Source of the DNA: Rubrivivax sp.
GTDB lineage: Bacteria; Pseudomonadota; Gammaproteobacteria; Burkholderiales; Burkholderiaceae_C
Direction: 5' to 3'
Assembly: GCA_020248945.1 (NCBI GenBank)
Contig: JADCGQ010000071.1
Location: forward strand, 1 to 38,666
DNA: 38,666 nt
Part shown: positions 1 to 6,803 of the stretch, piece after piece
How the letters are laid out: the number at the start of each line of letters is the position of its first letter
Position numbering within the stretch: position 1 is the stretch's first letter
Notes under the pieces: generated by a model
The model's database searches: none
Told to the model about the DNA's origin: nothing
Seen by the model: only the letters and a program-made list of their open reading frames with translations
Position numbers and translations under genes: made by a program

Positions 1-120
1 ACCCTCGCCGACGTGTTGCGCTTGCTCGGCGCCAATGCGCAGCGCTTTATCCCCAGTCGATCCCGGCCTCGTCCGGCTCATCACGTCAAGCCACATCCGT
101 CTGCGGTGTACAAAGGGTGA
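1..120 (+). CDS. Partial C-terminal reading frame, unidentified (possible mobile-element end)
   Basis: Frame 1 on the plus strand is open from the window edge to a TGA at 118-120 and encodes the last 39 residues of something. The tail is basic and rich in Pro, His and Arg (it includes [11 protein letters not shown] and ends SAVYKG). I do not recognise a family. It converges on bchE and overlaps its last 40 nt. It stops about 20 nt before the point (near 139) where the bchE protein sequence leaves its family consensus, which is the geometry expected of a transposase gene ending just inside an insertion-sequence end. No terminal inverted repeat can be tested because the other end is outside the window. 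It could equally be a chance frame in GC-rich DNA. Confidence 0.3.
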   Translation, partial: TLADVLRLLGANAQRFIPSRSRPRPAHHVKPHPSAVYKG

Positions 121-1499
121 GGCTTAAGTTCGGTGGATTGGCCCATCAGGTACTTGCGCCGGAACTTGTCCTTCTCCCAGGGGTACTGGAAGAAGCTCTT
201 GTTCATGAAGAAGCGGCGATAGTTGTTCATCACGCGGTCGAGCAGCTCGGCGCGGTCCATCGCATCGGGCTTCATGATGGGCGTGACGAAGTTGTACTTC
301 TCGAAGTCGAACACCTCGACCTTGTCGCCGAGCTCCTGGAACAGGTCGCTGAACGGCCAGGGCGTGTACATCGCCCAGTTGGCCATGTCGGGGTTCCAGT
401 CGCGCGCCATCTGGTAGGTCTCTTCCAGCGTCTCGGCGGTTTCGTTCTCGAGGCCGACGATGAACTGCGCCTCGGTCACGATGCCGGCCTCGCGCAGCAG
501 GCGGATCGCCTTCTTGTTCTGCTCGATCGTGGTCTCTTTGTTGAAGCGCTCCAGCTTCAGCTGCGCCGCCGCCTCGGTGCCCAGGCTCACGTGCACCAGG
601 CCAGCCTGGCGGAACATGGGCAGCAGCTTCTCGTCGCGCAGGATGTCCGTGACGCGCGTGTTGATGCCCCACTGCACCTTGGCCGGCAGGCCGCGCGCGA
701 TGAGTTCCTCGCAGAAGGCGATGAACTTCTTGCGGTGGATGGTGGGCTCTTCATCGGCCAGGATGAAGAAGCCGACGCCGTGGTTGTCGACCAGGTCCTC
801 GATCTCGTCGACCACGGCCTTGGGCTCGCGGATGCGGTAGTCGCGCCAGAACTTCCACTGGCTGCAGAAGGTGCAGGTGAAGGGGCAGCCGCGCGCGAAG
901 TTGGGAATGGCCACGCGCACGCCGAGCGGGATGTAGATGTACTGGTCCCACTCGAGGATGCTCCAGTCGGGCTTGATGCGGTCGAGGTCCTGGATGGGCG
1001 GCTCGGCCGGCGTGGCCACCACCGCGCCGTCGCTTGACGCGAAGGCGATGCCGCAGACGGCACTGCGGTGGCGCGCCCAGCTGCCGTCGTCGACAGCGCG
1101 CACGAAGTTCAGGAACACCTGCTCGCCTTCGCCGCGCACCACGGCGTCGATCCACGGCGCCTCCTTCAGCACCTGCGGGTACATGAAGGTGCCGTGGATG
1201 CCACCGAGCACCGTGACGATGGCCGGGTTCACCTCCTTGGCAATCTTCAGCAGCCCCTCGGCCTTGTAGATGGCCGGCGTGATGGCGGTGCAGCCAACGA
1301 TGTCGGGCTGCAACTCCGCGATGCGCGCGCGCACGGCCCCGTCGTCGAGGTGGTGCGTCATGGCGTCGACAAAGTGCACGTCGGCGTAGCCGCCCGCCTT
1401 CAGGGTGCCAGTGAGGTAGGCCACCCAGGCCGGCGGCCAGTTGCCGGCGATCTCGGCGCCGCCAGAGTGGTAGTTGGGGTGGATCAGCAGCACGCGCAT
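81..1499 (-). CDS. bchE: Anaerobic Mg-protoporphyrin IX monomethyl ester cyclase BchE, C-terminally altered
   Basis: BchE is a cobalamin-dependent radical-SAM enzyme that forms the isocyclic E ring of bacteriochlorophyll without oxygen. The 472-residue product has an N-terminal B12-binding-type domain (start [29 protein letters not shown] near 97-105). A radical-SAM core follows with the CxxxCxxC cluster at C205, C209 and C212 ([10 protein letters not shown]) and the family blocks [24 protein letters not shown] and FIVGLENET. From memory of the family, the match is close up to about residue 453 (FRRKYLMG). Purple-bacterial BchE normally runs to about 550-575 residues. Here the last 19 residues are unrelated and the other two minus frames do not restore the usual tail, so this is replacement rather than a simple frameshift. 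The start has a GGGAG upstream. Whether the shortened enzyme works is unknown. Confidence 0.85.
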   Translation of the reverse strand: MRVLLIHPNYHSGGAEIAGNWPPAWVAYLTGTLKAGGYADVHFVDAMTHHLDDGAVRARIAELQPDIVGCTAITPAIYKAEGLLKIAKEVNPAIVTVLGGIHGTFMYPQVLKEAPWIDAVVRGEGEQVFLNFVRAVDDGSWARHRSAVCGIAFASSDGAVVATPAEPPIQDLDRIKPDWSILEWDQYIYIPLGVRVAIPNFARGCPFTCTFCSQWKFWRDYRIREPKAVVDEIEDLVDNHGVGFFILADEEPTIHRKKFIAFCEELIARGLPAKVQWGINTRVTDILRDEKLLPMFRQAGLVHVSLGTEAAAQLKLERFNKETTIEQNKKAIRLLREAGIVTEAQFIVGLENETAETLEETYQMARDWNPDMANWAMYTPWPFSDLFQELGDKVEVFDFEKYNFVTPIMKPDAMDRAELLDRVMNNYRRFFMNKSFFQYPWEKDKFRRKYLMGQSTELKPHPLYTADGCGLT

Positions 1500-1626
1500 G
1501 GGGTCGCTCCCGGCCTGGGGGTTCCCACGCTAGGCCCGCCGTGCGCATGGCGCCTTGTCTTGTGTCAATTCGCAATGACACATGCAACCGTCCGACACAC
1601 GGACAGCCGGTTCCTCCGCCGCCCGG
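1500..1626 (-). promoter_or_regulatory. Intergenic promoter region of bchE
   Basis: This 127-bp gap lies between the last secretion-type gene and bchE and is the only clear break in the lower half of the gene string. It holds the TGT-N12-ACA operator. It also holds a small potential hairpin at 1590-1604 (GTCCG, 5-nt loop, CGGAC) just after the stop of the upstream gene. There is no T-run, so I do not call a terminator, and read-through into bchE is possible. Confidence 0.5.
1561..1582. promoter_or_regulatory. PpsR/CrtJ-type operator (TGT-N12-ACA palindrome) upstream of bchE
   Basis: A perfect 7-bp inverted repeat, TGTGTCA at 1561-1567 and TGACACA at 1576-1582, flanks 8 bp. Inside it, TGT at 1563-1565 and ACA at 1578-1580 are separated by exactly 12 bp, which is the consensus of the aerobic photosynthesis repressor PpsR/CrtJ. 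It lies 64-81 nt before the bchE ATG. Read toward bchE, its left arm contains a TTGACA that could serve as a -35 box; no good -10 is obvious. The expected role is repression of bchE in air. Confidence 0.7.
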
Positions 1627-2514
1627 TCAGCGCACGGCGTCCAGCGTCAGCTTGCAGCGGATGCCTGCCGGCAGACGCTGGTCGCGGTTGTCGAGATCGG
1701 CCACGATGCCGAAGGTGCCGGCAGAGGGGTCGATGACGCGATCGACCGTGCGCACGCGCGCGACGATCGCTCCGCCGAAGGGCGCCTCGGGCCGCACGGT
1801 CACCGCCTGCCCGACGCGCAGCTGCGGGAACAGCCGGTACGGGAGGATGGCCTGCACCGCCAGCGGGTGGATCTGCGCCAGCTTCAGGATGGGCTTGCGG
1901 CCCTCGCCGCCGTCGACCAGCGCGCCCGGGTGCAGGTACTGGTCGACGACCACGCCGTCGAAGGGGCTGCTGAGCACGCGGCGGCCGAGCTGGTCGAGCG
2001 ACTGCCGGTGCTCCAGCCTCGCCAGCGCGCTGGCCTCTTCGGCGCTCTTGAGCTCCGACTCGGCCAGGCGCAGCTCGGCCTGCGCGTCGTCGCGCGCCTG
2101 CGCCGACACGAAGGCCTCCTCGTGCAGCTCGGTCATGCGGCGCGCCTTCTCGCGTGCCGCGGCGAGCCGGTTGCGCGCGGTCAGCAGCGCGCCCTGGGCC
2201 TCGGCGCGGAACGCGGCAGCGTCGGCAGCGCTGCGCTCGACGCTGCTCTCGATGCTCACCAGCGTCTGGCCGCGGCGCACGCTGGCGCCCCGCTGCGTGT
2301 GCACCTCCTGCACGATGCCCGCCACCGGGCTGCGCAGCTCGACGACGCGCGCCGGCTCGATCAGGCAGTCGTGGGCGGTAGCGCCAACGGCAGCCGGGCT
2401 CGTGGCGGGCACGGCTGCGGTCGCGGCCAGCGCGGCAACGGCCACGAAGGCCGCCCGCACCGCAGGGCCGGGTTTGCGCCGGGGCGCGACGGGGGGGCTG
2501 GGTCGTGGTGTCAT
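1627..2514 (-). CDS. Small HlyD/RND-type periplasmic adaptor (membrane fusion protein)
   Basis: The 295-residue protein has a basic N-terminus and a hydrophobic Ala/Val-rich segment (about 20-45) that could be a signal peptide or anchor. A barrel-sandwich (lipoyl-like) half follows, SPVAGIVQEVHTQRGASVRRGQTL near 63-86. An Ala/Glu/Arg-rich coiled-coil hairpin spans about 90-170, the second lipoyl half is SSPFDGVVVDQYLHPGALV, and a beta-barrel region ends the protein. Such adaptors bridge an inner-membrane component to a TolC-like channel. The ATG overlaps the stop of the SecA-like gene as ATGA (2511-2514), so translation is probably coupled. It is the second stand-alone adaptor in this operon. 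No pump of the RND or MFS type accompanies it. Confidence 0.85.
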   Translation of the reverse strand: MTPRPSPPVAPRRKPGPAVRAAFVAVAALAATAAVPATSPAAVGATAHDCLIEPARVVELRSPVAGIVQEVHTQRGASVRRGQTLVSIESSVERSAADAAAFRAEAQGALLTARNRLAAAREKARRMTELHEEAFVSAQARDDAQAELRLAESELKSAEEASALARLEHRQSLDQLGRRVLSSPFDGVVVDQYLHPGALVDGGEGRKPILKLAQIHPLAVQAILPYRLFPQLRVGQAVTVRPEAPFGGAIVARVRTVDRVIDPSAGTFGIVADLDNRDQRLPAGIRCKLTLDAVR

Positions 2515-4613
2515 CGGAGCGATCCCGAAAAGCCGATCATGCGCGGCAGTTCACGGTCCTGCCTGAGGGTCTGCAGCCGGCTGCGCCGCGCCTGCCACTC
2601 GGCGCGCGTCTGGGCGTGCCAGACGGCCAGGGGCAGCAGGGCGTGGCGCAGCGGGCTGGGTAGCGCGGCCAGCAGCCGGCTGCTGCCGGCGCCGAAGCGG
2701 TGGAACAGCGGGTCGCTGGCGGCGACGATCGCGCGCGCCGAGCCGGGCTGCCCTTGGCGCGCGGCGCGGCCGAAGAGCTGCCGGTCGACGCGGCGCGACT
2801 CGTGGTACTCGGTGAGGATCACGTGCAGGCCGCCAGCGGCCAGCGCGGCCGGCTCGGGCTTGATGTCGGTGCCGCGGCCGGCCATGTTGGTGGCCACCGT
2901 GATGCGCCCGGCCGCACCGGCGGCGGCGACGATGGCGGCCTCCTCGGCGTCCTGCCGCGCGTTGAGCACCACGTGCGCCAGGCCCCGGCGCTGCAGCTCG
3001 GCGGCCACCTGTTCGGAGGCCTCGACGCTGCGCGTGCCCACCAGCACCGGCTGCCCGCGCGCCGCGGCCGCGGCGGCGTCGTCGGCCACGGCGCGCCACT
3101 TCGAGGCGGCGTCGGGCACGCAGGCGTCGGGCAGTCGCCGGCGCTGCTCGGGGCGGTGGGTGGGGATGCGGCGCACCGCCAGCCCGTACACGGCCCAGAG
3201 CTCGCGCGAGGCCTCGGCGGCCGTGCCCGTAAGCCCGGCCAGCAGGTAGTAGCGGCGGAAGAAGCGCTGGAAGGTCATGCGCGCCAGCGTCTCGCGGCCC
3301 GGCGTGGGCTGCAGTCCTTCCTTGACCTCGATGAGCTGGTGCAGGCCCTGCTCCCACGAGCGGTCGGGCATGGTGCGGCCGGTGCTCTCGTCGACGATCT
3401 GCACCTTGCCGTCGACGACGATGTAGTGCTGATCGCGGTGGAACAGGTGCAGCGCCGTGAGCGCCTGCCGCAGCAGCAACTCGCGCCAGCTGCGCGCGCG
3501 CCAGACGGGCCGCACCGTGTCGGGCACGGGCGGCGTGGCCGCCAGCGCGGCGTCGCGCAGCTCGACCTCGCGGTTGCCCTGCAGCACGAAGTGCCGGCCC
3601 ACGACCAGGCCGCGGGCCGCCCCCACGGCCCAGGCGAGCAACTCGGGCTCGAGGAGGCCCGGCGCATCGCGCGACAGGATCATCGGCGTGCGGGCCTCGT
3701 CGATGAGCACGCTGTCGGCCTCGTCGACGATGGCGTAGTGCAGCGCGGGCAGCAGCGGCTCGCCCCCAGCGGCCTGCGCGGCTGCCGGCTGCGGTGCCAG
3801 GCTGCGCAGCCGCGCCACCGGCACGGGCTCCACGCCATGGCCGGCGAGGCGGTCCTTCAGGTAGTCGAACACCAGTTCCTTGCCGTCGACGTGGCACACC
3901 GCTGCGCGGTAGGCCTCGCGCCGCTGCGCGGGGTCCATGCCGCTGCTCACGAACGCGCTGCGCAGCCCGAAGAAGGCCAGCAGCGGCCGCATCTCGGTGC
4001 TGTCGCGCTCGGCCAGGTAATCGTTGGTGGACACCACGTGAACCGAGGCGCCGGAGCCGGCCATCGCGCACGCGGCCAGCGCAGCCACCAGCGTCTTGCC
4101 CTCGCCGGTGCGCATCTCGGCCAGCCGGCCCGACAGCAGCGTGCACACGCCCGACCATTGCACCGGATGCGGCACCAGGCCCAGCGTGCGGCGGCTGGCC
4201 TCGCCTGCACAGGCCAGCACGCTGGCCAGAGCGGCATGGTCGCGCAGGCCGCGCCGCCCGGCCTTCAGTGCCTGCTGCGCCTGCGCGAAGCCCGCGGCGA
4301 CGGCCTCGTCCGGCTGCCCGCGCAGCGGGGCCTGCGCAGCGTCGATGCGCGCGGCCAGCGCGGCCGTGGCCGAGGCCGGCTCCAGGCCCGGCGGCCACAG
4401 CCCCTGCACATTGCGCAGGAACCGCTCCACGACGTGGTCGCGGTCGACGCCGCGCTCGTCGCGCAGCGTGTCGGCGCGTCGGAAGGCGGCGCCGGCCAGC
4501 TGCCGCGCGAGCGTGGCGTCGCGCGCGGCGCCGCGCAGGTGCGGCGCCGCCAGGGTCAGCACGGGAGCGGCACTCATCGCGGGCGCCGGGCGGGGCCCTG
4601 GATCGAAGTCCAT
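2511..4613 (-). CDS. Short SecA-like ATPase (SecA paralogue lacking the C-terminal third)
   Basis: The 700-residue protein carries the SecA motor motifs. These are Walker A MRTGEGKT (167-174), VHVVSTNDYLAERD (191-204), Walker B IVDEADSVLIDEARTP (295-310), IVDESTGRTM (406-415), GLTGTA (460-465) and, in the second nucleotide-binding half, VLVGTRSVEASEQ, ATNMAGRGTDI (574-584) and HESRRVDRQLFGRAARQGQPGS. Housekeeping SecA is about 850-900 residues. Here the preprotein cross-linking region (about 312-396) is much shorter than in E. coli. The chain ends soon after a segment resembling the start of the long scaffold helix (HAQTRAEW, 666-673), so the wing domain, two-helix finger and zinc/SecB-binding tail are missing. 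I chose ATG 4613 for the GAGG 11 nt upstream and because earlier codons lie inside the M50 gene; ATG 4577 is an alternative. It is the only ATPase in the operon and is not the cell's general SecA. Confidence 0.9.
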   Translation of the reverse strand: MDFDPGPRPAPAMSAAPVLTLAAPHLRGAARDATLARQLAGAAFRRADTLRDERGVDRDHVVERFLRNVQGLWPPGLEPASATAALAARIDAAQAPLRGQPDEAVAAGFAQAQQALKAGRRGLRDHAALASVLACAGEASRRTLGLVPHPVQWSGVCTLLSGRLAEMRTGEGKTLVAALAACAMAGSGASVHVVSTNDYLAERDSTEMRPLLAFFGLRSAFVSSGMDPAQRREAYRAAVCHVDGKELVFDYLKDRLAGHGVEPVPVARLRSLAPQPAAAQAAGGEPLLPALHYAIVDEADSVLIDEARTPMILSRDAPGLLEPELLAWAVGAARGLVVGRHFVLQGNREVELRDAALAATPPVPDTVRPVWRARSWRELLLRQALTALHLFHRDQHYIVVDGKVQIVDESTGRTMPDRSWEQGLHQLIEVKEGLQPTPGRETLARMTFQRFFRRYYLLAGLTGTAAEASRELWAVYGLAVRRIPTHRPEQRRRLPDACVPDAASKWRAVADDAAAAAARGQPVLVGTRSVEASEQVAAELQRRGLAHVVLNARQDAEEAAIVAAAGAAGRITVATNMAGRGTDIKPEPAALAAGGLHVILTEYHESRRVDRQLFGRAARQGQPGSARAIVAASDPLFHRFGAGSSRLLAALPSPLRHALLPLAVWHAQTRAEWQARRSRLQTLRQDRELPRMIGFSGSLR

Positions 4614-4626
4614 CGCGCCATGTCCC

Positions 4627-6801
4627 TCACACCCCCAGCTGCGACAGGAAGAGCTGGCGCAACCGGATGAAGCCCTGCCAGGCGAGCGGCGCCAGGCCAA
4701 GGTCGAAGCGCACGTGGGCGCGGTCGCCGAAGACGGCCAGCGGCGTGGGCTCGTCGAGCTGCAGCTCGAGATCGAAGACGCGCGACAGGCTCTTGCGGCC
4801 ATCAGCCTGGGCCGGGTCGACAGCGATCGCGCCGCCGCCGCTGGTGCCCAGCGCAGGCGACACCAGCTCGAACTCGCCGCCCGGCACCTGGCGCACCAGG
4901 CGCGCCGGCCGCACCGTGCCCGGCTGCTGGGCCAGGCGCACCTCGGCCGAGCGGGCGCGCGAACGGATCAGGTCCAGGTCCTCCTGCACCACCGCCGCGC
5001 GCAGACTCAGCGAGGGCGCGGCCACCACATAGCCCAACACCTCGCCGCGGCGCACCCAGCGCCCCGCCAGCTCGGTGGGCGCGGCGGGCACCCAGCGCCC
5101 GCCGCCCGGCGCCGCGACCTGCAGCGACGCGAGGCGGGCCTCGACCCGGTCGAGCTCGGCCTGCCGGGCCGAGAGCTCGCTGCGCAGCGGCGGCACGCGG
5201 GCGGGCTCGGCCACCACCGCCTGGCGCAGCTTGACCTCGCTCTCGGCTACCGCGGCAGCGGCCACGCCGAGCTCGGCCGTCAGGCGCGGCTCGGCCAGCA
5301 CCATCAGCAGCTGTCCCGCGCCGACCGCCGCGCCGGCGCCGGGCGGCGCCGCGGCCACCGTGCCGGCCACCTCGGCGCGCACGATGGCCTCGTCGGGCAC
5401 CCACACCACGGCCTCGTGAATCGAGCGCCAGGGCAGCGGCAGCGCGCCCACCAACAGCAGCAGCACCACGACCGCGGCCGCGGTGCGGCGCAGCGCGGCG
5501 TCGCGCCGGCGCACGAGGCCGGGCGCCTCGCGCAGGTGCTTCCAGCCCTTCCACAAGGGCATCACGAACGACTGCCAGGCCGCCCAGAGGGCCATGACGA
5601 CACCGATGAGCAGGTACTCGCTCGCCACGAACCAGATCAGCCCGAAGGTGATGAACAGCCGGTACAGCGGCGCCACCGCGGCATACAGCACCAGCAGCCA
5701 GCGCTCGCGCCGGTGCTCCGGGCCCAGCGTGAGGCCCACCGGCAGCTGCGCCTCGCGCGCGCCAACGAAGTGGCGGTCGAAGCGGTAGGCGGCGTACTGC
5801 GTGGAGCGCTGCGCCAGGTTGGGCACCTCGAGCAGGTCGCAGGCCACGAAGTAGCCGTCGTAGCGCATCAGCGGGTTGCCGTTGACCAGCAACGTGGACA
5901 CGCCGGCGATCAGCACCACGTTGAAGGCCACCGCGCGCACCCATCCGGGTTCGGCGGCCAGCCACATGTACAGCGCCAGCGCGCCCAGCGCCAGTTCGGC
6001 GGCGATACCGGCCGCCGCCACGCCGGCACGCGCCCACTTCGACGGGAACCGGTGGGCCGCCGTCGCGTCCACGTAGGGCACCGGGATGCCGGCGATGAAC
6101 ATCAGCCCCATCTCGCGCACGGTGCCGCCGCCGACCTTGACGGCCAGACCGTGGGCGACCTCGTGCACGGCCTTGACCACCGGGTAGATCAGCCACAGCA
6201 GCAGCAGGTTACCGGCCGACAGCACGCGGTCGGAGAGGTTCTCGGTGAGCGCTCCCCAGTGCTGCCAGCCCAACACGCAGGCCGGCAGTACCAGCGCCAG
6301 CCAGACCAGCAGCACGGGCCGGCTGCACAGGGCGCGCGCCAGGTCGCGCCGCTCCTCGAACCAGGGCTCAGGGTACAGCAGCGGGATCTTCAAGCTCACC
6401 GGGTTGAGGCCTTGCTGCCGCCACTGCTGCCGCCGGTGCCGCTTGTAGCGCTCGAAGACCTCGTGGGCGTCGGGCGAGACCTGCGTCTGCACCAGGTCCT
6501 GCGCGTACAGGGCCGCCATCAGCTGCACGAGGTCGTGCTGCGAGATGGCCTCGCCGTCGGGCTGGGCCGCCTCGGCCGCGCAGGCGGCATCCCAGACCTC
6601 GTCGAGCGTGCGCTCGCCGTCGAGCAGCCCGATCACGCGCCAGACGGCCGGCGTGACCCGGTGGAAGCGCTGGCTGACGGGGTCGTGGAGCAACACCCAG
6701 GCCTTGCCGCGCAGCCGCCGGTGCAGGGGCTGCACGCCCTCGCGCAGGCGCGGGCGCAGCATGCGAACGGCGTGCCAGTGCTCGGACAGCAGGGCCTGCA
6801 T
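4627..6801 (-). CDS. PqqD-like / M50 site-2-type protease / HlyD-like fusion, polytopic membrane protein
   Basis: The 724-residue product starts with a PqqD-like domain (about 25-105: LRGKAWVLLHDPVSQRFHRV, then LLDGERTLDEVW), a fold used elsewhere to bind leader peptides. Several membrane segments follow (about 163-181, 196-212, 257-306, 368-412 and 439-456). The intramembrane zinc site is readable as HEVAH (213-217) with the partner NPLMRYDG (309-316), as in M50 peptidases. After the last membrane segment comes a HlyD-like periplasmic part (about 465-700) with a lipoyl-like half at VPDEAIVRAEVAGTVAAAPP. The family is often labelled 'peptide zinc metalloprotease with HlyD'. The ATG lies 2 nt after the stop of the preceding gene (TGACCATG); a GTG about 60 nt upstream is less likely. 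It may be the inner-membrane core of the exporter and may trim cargo. Confidence 0.85.
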   Translation of the reverse strand: MQALLSEHWHAVRMLRPRLREGVQPLHRRLRGKAWVLLHDPVSQRFHRVTPAVWRVIGLLDGERTLDEVWDAACAAEAAQPDGEAISQHDLVQLMAALYAQDLVQTQVSPDAHEVFERYKRHRRQQWRQQGLNPVSLKIPLLYPEPWFEERRDLARALCSRPVLLVWLALVLPACVLGWQHWGALTENLSDRVLSAGNLLLLWLIYPVVKAVHEVAHGLAVKVGGGTVREMGLMFIAGIPVPYVDATAAHRFPSKWARAGVAAAGIAAELALGALALYMWLAAEPGWVRAVAFNVVLIAGVSTLLVNGNPLMRYDGYFVACDLLEVPNLAQRSTQYAAYRFDRHFVGAREAQLPVGLTLGPEHRRERWLLVLYAAVAPLYRLFITFGLIWFVASEYLLIGVVMALWAAWQSFVMPLWKGWKHLREAPGLVRRRDAALRRTAAAVVVLLLLVGALPLPWRSIHEAVVWVPDEAIVRAEVAGTVAAAPPGAGAAVGAGQLLMVLAEPRLTAELGVAAAAVAESEVKLRQAVVAEPARVPPLRSELSARQAELDRVEARLASLQVAAPGGGRWVPAAPTELAGRWVRRGEVLGYVVAAPSLSLRAAVVQEDLDLIRSRARSAEVRLAQQPGTVRPARLVRQVPGGEFELVSPALGTSGGGAIAVDPAQADGRKSLSRVFDLELQLDEPTPLAVFGDRAHVRFDLGLAPLAWQGFIRLRQLFLSQLGV

Positions 6802-6803
6802 GG

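Noticed and set aside
117..1037. A 306-codon plus-strand frame opposite bchE
   Set aside because: Composition (Val/Leu/Ala/His/Asp) mirrors the codon bias of bchE on the other strand and shows no domain.
2511..4613. Housekeeping preprotein translocase SecA
   Set aside because: 700 residues, lacking most of the scaffold, the two-helix finger and the zinc tail, and located in an adaptor/TolC operon.
4614..4802. N-terminal extension of the SecA-like protein to 4802
   Set aside because: The extra 63 residues lie within the M50-HlyD gene and are Ser/Arg-rich shadow sequence. ATG 4613 has an SD and a start in the intergenic gap.
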